64,000 bases of DNA. It comes from Desulfovibrio sp. GTDB lineage: Bacteria; Desulfobacterota; Desulfovibrionia; Desulfovibrionales; Desulfovibrionaceae. The DNA lies in assembly GCA_016218665.1 (NCBI GenBank), contig JACRDI010000019.1:62001-126000 (forward strand), in the 5' to 3' direction. Positions 1-9,140 of this stretch are shown here, piece after piece. A program made the position numbers and the translations under genes. The notes under the pieces were generated by a model that made no database searches, was not told the DNA's origin, and was given only the letters and a program-made list of their open reading frames with translations. Every line of letters starts with the position of its first letter. The stretch's first letter is position 1.

Positions 1-2
1 TC

Positions 3-338
3 ATCAATCCGGGGGAGCACTTCGAGGAGGGCATGGACGCCGACGACCTGATGTTCATGTGGGAGCGGGTGCAGCGCAGCGGGCTGCTCAACGTCTGGCG
101 CTTCCAGACCCACCACGACATCGAGATGAGTTTCGAGCTCATGGGCAAGAAGGTGCCGCCCGTGTGGGCCGGCAAGGACGCCACGTACTCCACCGGCTGC
201 ACCAAGGAGATGCAGATCGCCCTCTCGGTGCAGAAGCGCCAGCCCGAACTGCAGATCATCGGCCCGGCGCCGGAGAAGTTCCTGCGCCGGCGCGAGTACG
301 GCGTGGGCCGCTTCTCCGACGTGGTGGTGGGGGGCTGA
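3..338 (+). CDS. C-terminal part of an unidentified protein (5' truncated by window edge)
   Basis: The reading frame is open from the first bases of the window, so the start lies upstream. The visible part is about 111 residues and ends in VVVGG. It is mostly polar, has no membrane segment, and contains the stretches YSTGCTKEMQIAL and RRREYGVGRF. One cysteine lies in STGC; there is no CxxC cluster in the visible part. I do not recognise the family; a radical-SAM-like or other cytoplasmic enzyme is possible but unproven. Its stop overlaps the start of the following mltA by one base (TGATG), which suggests translational coupling in one operon. Confidence 0.6.
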   Translation: MNPGEHFEEGMDADDLMFMWERVQRSGLLNVWRFQTHHDIEMSFELMGKKVPPVWAGKDATYSTGCTKEMQIALSVQKRQPELQIIGPAPEKFLRRREYGVGRFSDVVVGG

Positions 339-1765
339 TGGCACGCCCGGGCGGCATGGTCCGGGCCGCGTTGGCGGCGGCCGCTCTGGCCGTCGCGACC
401 ATCTCCCTGGGCGGCTGCGCCCTGCTCGACCAGCTGCCGCGGTCCTCGCCGGGGCGGCCGGAATACGCCGTGCGCAAGGCGAGAACCGGCACGCCCGCGG
501 GCGCCCGCCAGGATTCACGGCCCAGCGCCCGGCCAGAGTCCCGGCCAGACTCAGGGCAGGACCAGCGGGACGCCGGGGCCGACGAATACCGCAGGGAGGA
601 GCCCCGCCAGAGCGCCCCGTCGCGGATGGACGACGCGGAGGAGGGCGGCAGCGTCTTCCGGCCCAGGTCCGGCGCGCAGGCCAGGGCCTTGGCCTGGCAG
701 CTCGACCCCGCCACCCAGTCGCTGCCGGCCTATGCCGCCCTGGCCGGCCCCCTGCGCCACAGCGTGGAGTATCTTTCGCGCCAGCGGCCCGACTCCCCGG
801 CCCTTGTCCAGCCCGGCGGCAGCCTGAGTTACGGCCAGCTGGCCGACACCGCCCGCGAGTTGCTGGACCTGCTGCCCCGGCTGGACAGCGACCCCGGCCT
901 GCTGGCGGAATATTTCGTGTGGTACGAGCTCTCGCCCAGCCCGCTGGTGACGGGCTACTACTCGCCGGAGGTGCCCGCCAGCCTGACCCGCCAGCCGGGC
1001 TACGAGGTTCCGCTGTACTCCAGGCCGCCGGACCTGCGCCAGGCCAGCGAGGAGGAGCAGCGCCAGGGCCGGCCCAAGGTCTACCGCGCCGAGGGCGGAG
1101 CCATCACGCCCTATTACGACCGCAAGGCCATCGACCTGGACGGCGTGCTGGCCGGGCAGGGGCTGGAGATCGCCTGGGTGAAGAGCCCGCTGGACGCCTT
1201 CCTGCTCCAGACCGAGGGCGCGGGCACGCTTTTGCTGCCCGACGGCACCCGCAGGACCGTGCAGTTCAAGGCGGGCAACGGCCAGGAATTCACGGGGATG
1301 GGGCAGCTGCTGCTGGCCAGCGGGGCCCTGCCCAGGGAGAGGCTCACCCGGACGGACATCCGCCAGTGGTGCGAGGCCAACCCCGAGCGCGCCAGGGAGC
1401 TGATGGCCCTCAACCGCAGCTACGTTTTTTTCGAGTTGCGCTCCGGGGCCAGCGTTGGAGCAATGGAAAAACCGTTGACTGCGCTGGTCAGTCTGGCTAC
1501 AGACCCAAGTCTCCTGCCCCTGGGTTCCGTGGCCGTTTTGGAAATGGCCCTGCCGGGGCGAAACGGCGGCCCGCCCGCCGGAATCCACGGGCTGGTCCTG
1601 GCCCAGGACACCGGGTCCGACATCCGAGGCCACCGGCTGGATCTCTACCTGGGCGAAGGCGAAAAGGCCGAGCGCCAGGAAGCGGGGCTGCGCGCCAGCG
1701 GCGGCCTGCATCTGCTGGTGAGCAAGAACGCTTTGCGCGGCATTGCATACACGAGAGGACAATGA
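338..1765 (+). CDS. mltA: MltA-family membrane-bound lytic murein transglycosylase A
   Basis: A lytic transglycosylase that cleaves the MurNAc-GlcNAc bond of peptidoglycan with 1,6-anhydro ring formation, acting from the membrane. The start at 338 gives 475 residues with a hydrophobic leader ending in a lipobox (SLGGC), so it should be a lipoprotein. After it comes a low-complexity Pro/Arg/Ser-rich linker to about residue 110. The MltA core then follows (LVTGYYSPEVPAS, ITPYYDRKAID, NRSYVFFEL). The C-terminal 3D-like domain carries AQDTGSDIRGHRLDLYLG, whose aspartates include the expected catalytic residue. The start overlaps the upstream stop by one base, and the stop overlaps the next start as ATGA. 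Confidence 0.9.
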   Translation: MARPGGMVRAALAAAALAVATISLGGCALLDQLPRSSPGRPEYAVRKARTGTPAGARQDSRPSARPESRPDSGQDQRDAGADEYRREEPRQSAPSRMDDAEEGGSVFRPRSGAQARALAWQLDPATQSLPAYAALAGPLRHSVEYLSRQRPDSPALVQPGGSLSYGQLADTARELLDLLPRLDSDPGLLAEYFVWYELSPSPLVTGYYSPEVPASLTRQPGYEVPLYSRPPDLRQASEEEQRQGRPKVYRAEGGAITPYYDRKAIDLDGVLAGQGLEIAWVKSPLDAFLLQTEGAGTLLLPDGTRRTVQFKAGNGQEFTGMGQLLLASGALPRERLTRTDIRQWCEANPERARELMALNRSYVFFELRSGASVGAMEKPLTALVSLATDPSLLPLGSVAVLEMALPGRNGGPPAGIHGLVLAQDTGSDIRGHRLDLYLGEGEKAERQEAGLRASGGLHLLVSKNALRGIAYTRGQ

Positions 1766-2427
1766 GCACCTTTTCCTGCGACGACATCAAGACACTGATT
1801 TCCCAGGCTTTCGAAGTTCAGGCCGCCACCGTGGCCGACTGGCACCGCCAGGAGCCCGCGTTTTCCGCCTCGGCCCCGCAGGCCCCCCAGCCCGATGGCG
1901 GCCCCGGCTTCCTCGACGTGCTGGCCCGCCAGCACTGGTGCAACTTCCGCCTGTGGCACGTGGAGGACCGCGCCCGCCGCAAGGACGCCGGTTCGGAACT
2001 CATCGCCGAGTGCAAGTACGCCATCGACAAGCTGAACCAGGAGCGCAACGACCTCATCGAACGCCTGGACATGTTCCTGGTGGGGGCCCTGGCCCCGCTG
2101 CTGCCCCCCCAGGATGGCGGCGCCCGCGCCCGCTTCAACACCGAGACCATCGGCGTGGCCCTTGACCGCGGCTCCATCCTGGCGCTTAAGATCTACCACA
2201 TGAAGGAGCAGGCCGAGCGCCAGGGCGTGACGCCGGACTTCGTGGCCGAGTGCACGCGCAAGCTCTCCGTGCTGGCAGAGCAGCGCGCCGACCTGGAGCA
2301 GTCCGTCATGGACCTCGTGGACGACTACGCCCAGGGCCGCAAACGGCCCAAGGTGTACTACCAGTTCAAGATGTACAACGATCCGCGCCTGAACCCGGAG
2401 CTCTACACCCGCAAGGCCGGGGCGTAG
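1762..2427 (+). CDS. DUF4254 family protein
   Basis: A predicted 221-residue soluble, largely helical protein without signal peptide. The central part ([32 protein letters not shown]) and the helical C-terminal part ([32 protein letters not shown]) match my recollection of DUF4254, a family of unknown function seen in Desulfovibrio-type bacteria and Bacteroidetes, sometimes near cell-envelope genes. The start codon overlaps the mltA stop (ATGA), so it is probably co-translated with the transglycosylase. No catalytic motif is evident and no biochemical role is assigned. Confidence 0.75.
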   Translation: MSTFSCDDIKTLISQAFEVQAATVADWHRQEPAFSASAPQAPQPDGGPGFLDVLARQHWCNFRLWHVEDRARRKDAGSELIAECKYAIDKLNQERNDLIERLDMFLVGALAPLLPPQDGGARARFNTETIGVALDRGSILALKIYHMKEQAERQGVTPDFVAECTRKLSVLAEQRADLEQSVMDLVDDYAQGRKRPKVYYQFKMYNDPRLNPELYTRKAGA

Positions 2428-2452
2428 GCCGGAGAGCGGCGAAGGAGGGCGC

Positions 2453-3883
2453 ATGGCCAGGTATGAGACCGTCATCGGCCTTGAGGTGCATGCCCAGCTC
2501 AAGACCAAGTCCAAGATCTTCTGCTCCTGCTCCACGCAGTTCGGCGTGGCCCCCAACGAGAACACGTGCCCGGTGTGCACCGGCATGCCCGGCGTGCTGC
2601 CCGTGCTGAACCGCAAGGTGGTGGAGTACGCGGCCAAGATGGGGCTCGCCATCGACTGCGAGATCAACCGCAAGAGCGTCTTCGCCCGCAAGAACTATTT
2701 CTACCCCGACCTGCCCAAGGGCTACCAGACCTCCCAGTTCGAGCTGCCCATCTGCGAGCACGGCCATGTGGACATCGTCACCTCCAAGGGGGCCAAGCGC
2801 GTGGGCGTCACGCGCATCCACATGGAGGAGGACGCGGGCAAGAACATCCACTCCGCCCACGACAACGCCAGCTTCGTGGACCTGAACCGCTCCTGCGTGC
2901 CGCTTATCGAGATCGTCTCCGAGCCGGACATGCGCAGCCCCGAGGAGGCCGTGGCCTACCTCAAGGCCCTGCGCAGCATCCTGGTCTACCTGGACATCTG
3001 CGACGGCAACATGGAGGAGGGCTCCTTCCGCTGCGACGCCAACGTGAGCGTCCGGCCCTTCGGCCAGGAGGCCTTCGGCACCCGCGCGGAGCTGAAGAAC
3101 CTGAACAGCTTCAAGCATGTGCAGAAGGCCATCGAGTACGAGGTGGAGCGCCAGATCGACCTGGTGGAGGACGGCGAGGAAGTGGTGCAGGAGACGCGCC
3201 TGTTTGATGCCAACAAGGGCACCACGCACTCCATGCGCGGCAAGGAGGAGGCCCACGACTACCGCTACTTCCCCTGCCCGGACCTGGTGCCGCTGGTGCT
3301 GGACGAGGCCTGGCTGGAGAAGTGGAAGGGCGAGCTGCCCGAGCTGCCCAAGGCGCGCGAAACGCGCTTCAAGGAGCAGTACGGCCTCTCGGCCGACGCG
3401 GCCGAGGTGCTCACCGCCGAGCGCGACCTTTCCGAGTACTACGAGGCCGCCGTCACGGCCTTTGCCGAGCCCAAGAAGATCGCCAACTGGATCATGACCG
3501 ACATCCTGCGCGAGCTGAACGCCTCCGGCGGCCGCGCCGCGGACCTGAAGCTCAGGCCCGAGGGGCTGGCCGCGCTGGTGCGGCTTGTGGAGGAAGGGCA
3601 GATCAGCGCCAAGAGCGGCAAGGACATTCTGCCCGAGCTGCTGCAGACCGGCGGCGATCCCGAAGCCCTGGTCAAGGCCAAGGGCCTGGTGCAGATCTCC
3701 GACACCTCCGCGCTCGCGGCGGACATCGACGCCGTGCTGGCCGAGAACCCGAAGGAGCTTGCCGACTACCGCGCGGGCAAGACCAAGCTCATGGGCTTCT
3801 TCGTGGGCCAGATAATGCGCCGCACCAAGGGCCAGGCCAACCCCGCCGTGGTGAACCAGCTGCTGGCCGAAAAGCTCAAATAG
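2453..3883 (+). CDS. gatB: Aspartyl/glutamyl-tRNA(Asn/Gln) amidotransferase subunit B
   Basis: Subunit B of the GatCAB amidotransferase, which turns Glu-tRNA(Gln) and/or Asp-tRNA(Asn) into the cognate amide form in the cytoplasm. At 476 residues it has normal family length. The opening [20 protein letters not shown] is diagnostic. The zinc-type cysteines (CSCSTQFG, then CPVCTGMPG) are present, as are [14 protein letters not shown] and [14 protein letters not shown], and the C-terminal YqeY-like tail ends in [17 protein letters not shown]. gatA and gatC are not in this window, so the operon partners lie elsewhere. It is 25 bases downstream of the DUF4254 gene with a GGAGG-like site before the ATG. 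Confidence 0.97.
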   Translation: MARYETVIGLEVHAQLKTKSKIFCSCSTQFGVAPNENTCPVCTGMPGVLPVLNRKVVEYAAKMGLAIDCEINRKSVFARKNYFYPDLPKGYQTSQFELPICEHGHVDIVTSKGAKRVGVTRIHMEEDAGKNIHSAHDNASFVDLNRSCVPLIEIVSEPDMRSPEEAVAYLKALRSILVYLDICDGNMEEGSFRCDANVSVRPFGQEAFGTRAELKNLNSFKHVQKAIEYEVERQIDLVEDGEEVVQETRLFDANKGTTHSMRGKEEAHDYRYFPCPDLVPLVLDEAWLEKWKGELPELPKARETRFKEQYGLSADAAEVLTAERDLSEYYEAAVTAFAEPKKIANWIMTDILRELNASGGRAADLKLRPEGLAALVRLVEEGQISAKSGKDILPELLQTGGDPEALVKAKGLVQISDTSALAADIDAVLAENPKELADYRAGKTKLMGFFVGQIMRRTKGQANPAVVNQLLAEKLK

Positions 3884-3897
3884 GAGAACAAACGCCC

Positions 3898-4938
3898 ATG
3901 ACCGAGCACATCCAGTATTCCCCGGAGAAGGACGCCCTCGTCCTGCTGGACCAGCGCTACCTGCCCACGCGCGAGGAATGGTTCGTCTGCAAGAGCGTGA
4001 AGGACATCTGCGAGGCCCTGGTGGTCATGGTGGTGCGCGGGGCCCCGGCCATCGGCGTGACGGCCGCCTACGGCTGCTACCTGGCCGCGCGCGAGGTCCA
4101 GACCTCCGGTGTGGCGGACTGGAAGGGCGCGCTCTCGGCCAAGCTGGAGCAGATCGCCAGCGCCCGGCCCACGGCGGTGAACCTGCGCTGGGCCGTGCGG
4201 CTCATGCAGGGCGAGTGGGCCAGGCACCCCGAGTTTTCCCTGGATGAGCTCTGCGCCTTCTGGCTGGCCAAGGCCAGGCAGGTGCACGAGGAGGACATCG
4301 CCACCTGCATGGCAATCGGCAAGGCCGGCGCGGACTTGATCGACGACGGCGACACGGTGCTGACCCACTGCAACGCGGGCGCCCTGGCCACGGCCGGGTA
4401 CGGCACCGCGCTGGCGCCCATCCGCGCCGCGGTTGCGCAGGGCAAGAAGGTCAAGGTCATCGCCGACGAGACCCGGCCCTTCCTGCAGGGCGCGCGCCTG
4501 ACCGCCTACGAGCTGCACAAGGACGGCATCCCCGTCACCGTGGCCTGCGACAACGCCTGCGCGCTCCTCATGCAGCGCGGCCTGGTGCAGAAGGTCATCG
4601 TCGGGGCGGACAGAATCGCCGCCAACGGCGACGCGGCCAACAAGATCGGCACCTTCGGCGTGGCCCTCATCGCGAAGGAGTTCGGCGTGCCCTTCTACGT
4701 GGCCGCCCCGGTGTCCACCATCGACCCCGAGACCGCCGACGGCAGCCTCATTCCCATCGAGGACCGCACCCCGCGCGAGGTGACCCACGTGGGCGCGACC
4801 CAGATCACCCCGGATGGCGTGCCGGTGTACAATTTCGCCTTCGACGTGACGCCCAACCGGCTCATCCACGGCATCATCACGGAAAAAGGCGTGCTGCGCG
4901 CCCCCTACACGGAGGCCATAGCGAAGCTTTTCAAATAG
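3898..4938 (+). CDS. mtnA: S-methyl-5-thioribose-1-phosphate isomerase
   Basis: Methionine-salvage enzyme converting methylthioribose-1-phosphate to methylthioribulose-1-phosphate. The protein has 346 residues, normal for MtnA. The catalytic Cys lies in [10 protein letters not shown] (residue 158) and the catalytic Asp in [20 protein letters not shown] (residue 238), matching the known Cys/Asp pair. [16 protein letters not shown] near residue 50 is the family N-terminal signature. The ATG at 3898 was chosen because it begins the conserved N-terminus and follows AGGAG. It sits 14 bases after gatB. No other salvage gene (mtnK, mtnB) is nearby, so the pathway partners are unknown here. Confidence 0.95.
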   Translation: MTEHIQYSPEKDALVLLDQRYLPTREEWFVCKSVKDICEALVVMVVRGAPAIGVTAAYGCYLAAREVQTSGVADWKGALSAKLEQIASARPTAVNLRWAVRLMQGEWARHPEFSLDELCAFWLAKARQVHEEDIATCMAIGKAGADLIDDGDTVLTHCNAGALATAGYGTALAPIRAAVAQGKKVKVIADETRPFLQGARLTAYELHKDGIPVTVACDNACALLMQRGLVQKVIVGADRIAANGDAANKIGTFGVALIAKEFGVPFYVAAPVSTIDPETADGSLIPIEDRTPREVTHVGATQITPDGVPVYNFAFDVTPNRLIHGIITEKGVLRAPYTEAIAKLFK

Positions 4939-4960
4939 TTCCGTTCTAGGAACAGCCGTC

Positions 4961-5075
4961 CTGCGGGAGCTCGGAGAAACCGGGCTGAGAGGACCCCTTG
5001 CCAGACTGTGCGCTTGCTGCGCCTCGGGCTGTGGGGTCGACCGAGAACCTGATTCGGGTAATGCCGACGAAGGGA
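4961..5075 (+). promoter_or_regulatory. TPP (thiamine pyrophosphate) riboswitch, THI element
   Basis: The two conserved TPP-binding cores are visible: CTGAGAGG at 4985 and ACCTGATTCGGGTAATGCC at 5047-5065. Between them is an extended P3-type hairpin with GACCCC pairing to GGGGTC. The element lies between mtnA and the thiazole synthase gene thi4, the expected target. A terminator-like hairpin follows directly, so control by transcription termination when TPP is bound is likely. The exact 5' edge of helix P1 is approximate. Confidence 0.93.
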
Positions 5076-5093
5076 GACACTGCGCTGGCGCCA

Positions 5094-5124
5094 GCCGTCC
5101 CTTCACGGGACGGCTTTGCGTTTG
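5094..5124 (+). terminator. Attenuator hairpin downstream of the TPP riboswitch
   Basis: GCCGTCCC pairs with GGGACGGC across a five-base loop and is followed by TTTGCGTTT. It lies between the aptamer and the thi4 start, the position expected for the expression platform of a TPP riboswitch. The T-run is imperfect. Confidence 0.65.
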
Positions 5125-5166
5125 GGGCCCTTGCGGGTGAACCCTCAACAGTTGCAGGAGGATAGC

Positions 5167-5952
5167 ATGATCATTGATGAAAGGATTGTCACCGAGGCCA
5201 TCGCGTCGAGCTTCTTCGACAAGTTCAAGGACTCCCTGGACCTCGATGTGGCCATCGTTGGCGGCGGGCCTTCCGGCCTTACCGCCGCGTGGAAGCTGGC
5301 AAAGGCCGGCCGCAAGGTGGCGCTGTTCGAGCGCAAGCTCTCCGTTGGCGGCGGCATGTGGGGCGGCGGCATGACCTGGACCAGCATCGTGGTGCAGGAG
5401 GAGGCCAAGAGCATCCTTGAGGACGCCGGCTGTGCGCTTTCCGAGTACAAGCCCGGCTACTTCGTGGCCGATTCCGTGGCCGCCACGGCCGCCCTGGCCT
5501 ACCAGGCCACCCGCGCCGGGGCCTACGTGTTCAACTGCATGAGCGTGGAGGACGTGGTGCTGCGCGAGCAGGACGGCGTGAAGCGCGTCATGGGCCTGGT
5601 GGTCAATTCCAGCCCCGTGGAGATCGCGCGCCTGCATGTGGACCCGCTTGTGCTTCACTGCAAACATGCCATAGAATGCACCGGGCATGACGTGGAGATG
5701 CTGAAGACCCTGGTGCGCAAGAACGGCGTGAAGCTGAACACGCCCAGCGGCGGCATCGAGGGCGAGCAGAGCATGTGGGCCGACGTGGCCGAGGCCAACA
5801 CCGTGCGCCACACCCGGGAGATCTACCCCGGCGTGTGGGTGGCGGGCATGGCCGCCAACGCCGCCTACGGCTCCTACCGCATGGGGCCCATCTTCGGCGG
5901 CATGCTGCTCTCCGGCGTGAAGGTGGCCGAGGCCATCAACGCGCAATTGTAG
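5167..5952 (+). CDS. thi4: Thi4-family sulfide-dependent adenosine diphosphate thiazole synthase
   Basis: Makes the thiazole moiety of thiamine (ADP-thiazole) from NAD, glycine and a sulfur donor. The protein has 261 residues. The N-terminal FAD/NAD-binding Rossmann motif is VAIVGGGPSGLTAAWKLA (from about residue 28), followed by GGGMWGGGM, typical of Thi4. At the position of the yeast suicide cysteine this protein has His157 (in IARLHVDP), as in archaeal enzymes that use free sulfide and act catalytically, which would fit a sulfidogenic host. It lies directly behind a TPP riboswitch and attenuator. The ATG at 5167 follows an AGGAGG site. A GGMAANAAYGSYRMGPIFGG-like C-terminal segment is also present. 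Confidence 0.93.
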   Translation: MIIDERIVTEAIASSFFDKFKDSLDLDVAIVGGGPSGLTAAWKLAKAGRKVALFERKLSVGGGMWGGGMTWTSIVVQEEAKSILEDAGCALSEYKPGYFVADSVAATAALAYQATRAGAYVFNCMSVEDVVLREQDGVKRVMGLVVNSSPVEIARLHVDPLVLHCKHAIECTGHDVEMLKTLVRKNGVKLNTPSGGIEGEQSMWADVAEANTVRHTREIYPGVWVAGMAANAAYGSYRMGPIFGGMLLSGVKVAEAINAQL

Positions 5953-5978
5953 GGCGCAGTTGTAGCGCTCAATTGTAG

Positions 5979-6001
5979 AGCGCCCGGCAGGGGCGCTTTT
6001 G
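5979..6001 (+). terminator. Rho-independent terminator after thi4
   Basis: AGCGCCC pairs with GGGCGCT across GGCAG and ends in TTTT. Just upstream the motif CAATTGTAG occurs twice (at 5944 and 5970), a short local repeat of unknown meaning. Confidence 0.75.
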
Positions 6002-6071
6002 TAACGAACAACACCAAGTCCCGGCCTCTCCCCCCGTCTTTGGGGAGGGGCCGGGCAACTGGAACCCGACC

Positions 6072-7664
6072 ATGTTGCCCATCATCGCTCTTTTAGGCCG
6101 CCCCAACGTGGGCAAAAGCAGCCTGTTCAACCGCCTGGTGCGGGCGAACAAGTCCATCACCCACGACATGCCCGGCGTCACCCGCGACCGCATCTACGGC
6201 GAGGTCACCGAGGACGAGGTGCGCTTCGCCGTCATCGACACCGGCGGCATGCTGCCCGATGCCGACGAGCGCGATGGCGGCGGCATGGACAAGAGCGTGT
6301 TCGACCAGGCCGTGGAGGCCCTGTCCGAGGCCGACGTGGCGCTCTTCGTGGTGGACGGCCGCGACGGCATGACCGGCCTGGACCAGGCCGTGAGCGAGAA
6401 GATCCGCGCCTCGGGCAAGCCGGTGCTGCTCATCGTGAACAAGGTGGACGGCCCCGAGCTTGAGGCCAAGGCCACGGCGGAGTTCCACGCCCTGGGCTTC
6501 GAGATGGCGTCCGTCTCCGCCGCCCATGGCTACGGCCTGGCGGACCTGCGCCTGCGCATCGCCGCCCTGGCCCGGCCCTTTGTCCAGCCGGAGCCCGCCG
6601 ACGGCCCGGAGCTGGGCCTGAAGCTGTGCATGCTGGGCCGGCCCAACGCGGGCAAGTCGTCCCTGGTCAACGCGCTCGTCGGCGAGGCGCGGCAGATCGT
6701 CAGCGACATTGCCGGCACCACGCGCGATTCCGTGGACATCGGCTTCGAGAAGGCCGGTCGGCGCTACACCTTCGTGGACACCGCCGGGGTGCGCCGCCGC
6801 TCGGTCATCACCGACGAACTGGAGCAGCTCTCCGTGTACCGGGCCCTGTCCTCCAGCAGAAGGGCCGACGTGACCATCCTGGTGCTCGACGCCTTCCAGG
6901 GCCTGAGCCACCAGGACAAGCGGCTCATCGCCTACCTTGTGGACCAGCGCACGCCCTTCATGGTGGCGGTGAACAAGATGGACCTGGTGCCCAAGGCCCA
7001 CGTGGAGGAGGTCCGCGCGGGCTATGCCGAGGCCCTGCGCATCTGCCCGCACGTGCCGGTGCTCTATATTTCCGCCCTCACCGGGGCGGGCACGCAGAAG
7101 ATTCTGCCCCTGGCCGAGGACATCCGCCGCGAATGCGTCATCCGCATCGGCACCGGCAGGCTGAACCGCGCCATGGCCGAGGCCACCACCAAGCACCAGC
7201 CGCCGGTCATCAAGCGCCGCCGGGCCAAGTTCTACTACCTCACCCAGGCCGACGAGGACCCGCCCATGTTCGTGTTCTTCGTCAACGACGACGAACTGGT
7301 GACCCCGGCCTACGCCAAGTATCTGGAAGGGCAGCTGCGCAAGCTCCTGGGCATCCGGATGGCGCCTTTGGCGACGGTGTTCCGCGCCAGCCACGAGAAG
7401 AAGGAGGCCGAGCGGCCGCTTTCCAACCGTGCGCCGCGCCTCGGCAAGGACCGCCGCGACATGGAGACGCCGCAGGGGGGCAAGGGGCAGGGCAAGGGGG
7501 CCGGCAAAGCCCCGGCGACGGGCAAAGGCCCTTCGGCTGGCAAGAATTCCCCGTCGGCAAAGGCCGCGCCGGCCGGCAAGGGAGCCTCGGCGGGCGGCAA
7601 GGCCACGGCCGGCACCAAGCGCGCCGCCGGTTCCAAGACCGCCCAGGCACGCAAAAAAGGCTGA
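6072..7664 (+). CDS. der: Ribosome biogenesis GTPase Der (EngA)
   Basis: Double-domain GTPase needed for 50S ribosome maturation. The first G1 motif is GRPNVGKSS near residue 8 and the second GRPNAGKSS near residue 189; switch II motifs DTGG and DTAG and NKxD motifs (NKVDG, NKMDL) occur in both domains. The KH-like C-terminal domain follows (KHQPPVIKRRRAKFYYLTQA). At 530 residues it is longer than the usual 440-490, because the last 75 or so residues form a Lys/Gly/Ala/Pro-rich low-complexity tail. The tail is probably disordered and positively charged. The ATG at 6072 gives the standard LPIIALLGRPNVGKSS start. Confidence 0.95.
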   Translation: MLPIIALLGRPNVGKSSLFNRLVRANKSITHDMPGVTRDRIYGEVTEDEVRFAVIDTGGMLPDADERDGGGMDKSVFDQAVEALSEADVALFVVDGRDGMTGLDQAVSEKIRASGKPVLLIVNKVDGPELEAKATAEFHALGFEMASVSAAHGYGLADLRLRIAALARPFVQPEPADGPELGLKLCMLGRPNAGKSSLVNALVGEARQIVSDIAGTTRDSVDIGFEKAGRRYTFVDTAGVRRRSVITDELEQLSVYRALSSSRRADVTILVLDAFQGLSHQDKRLIAYLVDQRTPFMVAVNKMDLVPKAHVEEVRAGYAEALRICPHVPVLYISALTGAGTQKILPLAEDIRRECVIRIGTGRLNRAMAEATTKHQPPVIKRRRAKFYYLTQADEDPPMFVFFVNDDELVTPAYAKYLEGQLRKLLGIRMAPLATVFRASHEKKEAERPLSNRAPRLGKDRRDMETPQGGKGQGKGAGKAPATGKGPSAGKNSPSAKAAPAGKGASAGGKATAGTKRAAGSKTAQARKKG

Positions 7665-7739
7665 TGTCGAGCAAATCCTTGACACCCTGCGCCGCGAAAG
7701 GGTAAAGGGTTCGTCCGCGCCCGCAAGGGACGCGTCACT

Positions 7740-7835
<96 letters not shown>

Positions 7836-7840
7836 TATCA

Positions 7841-7872
7841 AAGGGTTACGGTTTGCGCCGTAACCCTTTTTT
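7841..7872 (+). terminator. Terminator after tRNA-Ser
   Basis: AAGGGTTACGG pairs perfectly with CCGTAACCCTT (11 bp) across TTTGCG and is followed by TTTTCG. It ends eight bases after the tRNA CCA begins to leave the stem region and so probably ends the tRNA transcript. Confidence 0.85.
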
Positions 7873-8262
7873 CGTGCCCTCTGCTGACTTTGGAATGTAA
7901 TCTGTGGCCCTGATCTGTGCCCTTTGATGAAAATACGCCGTGCTTGGGAACAAAAAGGGCGACCCGTGCCGCCCCTCCTGGCACGCGCAAACTGACCGAT
8001 GCGCGCGCCGATGCCATGAGCAGGACTCCCATCGCCAGGTAGAAATGATCAATCCTCCCCCCTCAAACACGTAAGCCGGCACGTTCGCCATGCGCCCCTG
8101 CGGAGGCTCCGTCAGCTTCCGAATGCGGCGACGTGGCTGCGGCCCGGTTGTCTTTGGTCGACTGGGCGTGTTATATGGAAATATCCTGGCGCTTGTTTTC
8201 CCCGCTTTCCCAAGTGACCCGCGCGGGGGCGCCCGGACCACCGCCCAACCTGGAGGCCTGGA
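7873..8262. other. Intergenic region 3' of tRNA-Ser without a supported gene
   Basis: About 390 bases. Short open frames on both strands (for example the complement of 7838-8032) have no recognisable domain and no convincing ribosome-binding site. Sequences downstream of tRNA genes are common integration sites, and this stretch could be decayed mobile DNA, but no integrase fragment or repeat of the tRNA 3' end is visible. The last 30 bases contain the CTGGAGG ribosome-binding site for the next gene. Confidence 0.5.
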
Positions 8263-9078
8263 ATGCGTCTGTTCATGCGTCTGGCAATCGGGCTGCTGCT
8301 GTCCGGCTTCGGCCTGACGGCGGCGTTCGCCGCGCAGCCTGAGGCCGCCGCCTGCCGTGAGCTTGTGTACGCCGCCAACCCCAGCTATCCGCCCTACCAC
8401 TGGGCGGAGGGGGAAAGCGCCTATGCCGGGGCCAGCGTCGAGCTGCTTGCGCTGGCGTTGCCGCCGGGCGTGCGCGCCAGGCCGGTGGTGCTGCCCTGGA
8501 GGCGCACCCTGGAGTGGGCCCGCCAGGGCAAGGTGGACCTCATTCTGAGCCTGCGCATCACCCCGGAGCGCACCGACTATCTGCTCTTCACCGCGCATCG
8601 CTCCTTCTCCAACCCCATCGTCGTCTTCGTGCGCAGGGACAGGGTCTTTCCCTTCAAGCAGTGGGCGGACCTGAAGGGGCGCCGGGGCGGGGTAAGCTTC
8701 GGCGACAGGTTCGGCAACGGCTTTGACGAGTATTGGCGGGCAGAGTTGACCGTGGAGGAGGCGCCCACCATGGAAAGCAACTTCGCCAAGCTGGAGGCCG
8801 GGCGCATCGACTATTTCGTCACCAGCCGCTACGTGGGCGAAGCCTACGCGGGCGCGCACACGGAAGGGCATGGCGTGACCGTCCTCGCGCCTCCCATCTC
8901 CGACGAGGGCATCCACTTCGGCTTCAGCAAGGCCTCGCCCTGCGCCGCCCTGGCCAGGCTGGTGGACGCCAGGCTGAAGGAACTGGATCGCAAGGGGGTG
9001 TCCGAGCAGCTGCTCAAGAAGCACCTCCGGCGATACCTGGAACAGTCCGGCGCGCAGCCTCCAGGGGCACGGCGTTGA
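8263..9078 (+). CDS. Periplasmic solute-binding protein, family 3 (amino-acid/polar solute type)
   Basis: A 271-residue exported protein. Residues 1-23 are a signal peptide (hydrophobic core then AAFAAQ cleavage). The mature part begins with ELVYAANPSYPPYHW, the N-terminus typical of SBP_bac_3 proteins, and continues with LPWRRTLEWARQGKVDLIL and TPERTDYLLFT. No permease or ATPase genes adjoin it, so it may be an orphan, like many Desulfovibrio binding proteins of this type. The ligand cannot be deduced. The start at 8263 follows CTGGAGG with good spacing. Confidence 0.85.
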   Translation: MRLFMRLAIGLLLSGFGLTAAFAAQPEAAACRELVYAANPSYPPYHWAEGESAYAGASVELLALALPPGVRARPVVLPWRRTLEWARQGKVDLILSLRITPERTDYLLFTAHRSFSNPIVVFVRRDRVFPFKQWADLKGRRGGVSFGDRFGNGFDEYWRAELTVEEAPTMESNFAKLEAGRIDYFVTSRYVGEAYAGAHTEGHGVTVLAPPISDEGIHFGFSKASPCAALARLVDARLKELDRKGVSEQLLKKHLRRYLEQSGAQPPGARR

Positions 9079-9140
9079 CTCTCCGCCTGGGCTGAGGCAT
9101 GAACGCAACAGCCCCAAAACCGGAAAAAGGGAGTCCCGTC

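Noticed and set aside
7838-8262. Possible integrase remnant downstream of tRNA-Ser
   Set aside because: The location is attractive, but no recombinase motif and no duplication of the tRNA 3' end can be seen.
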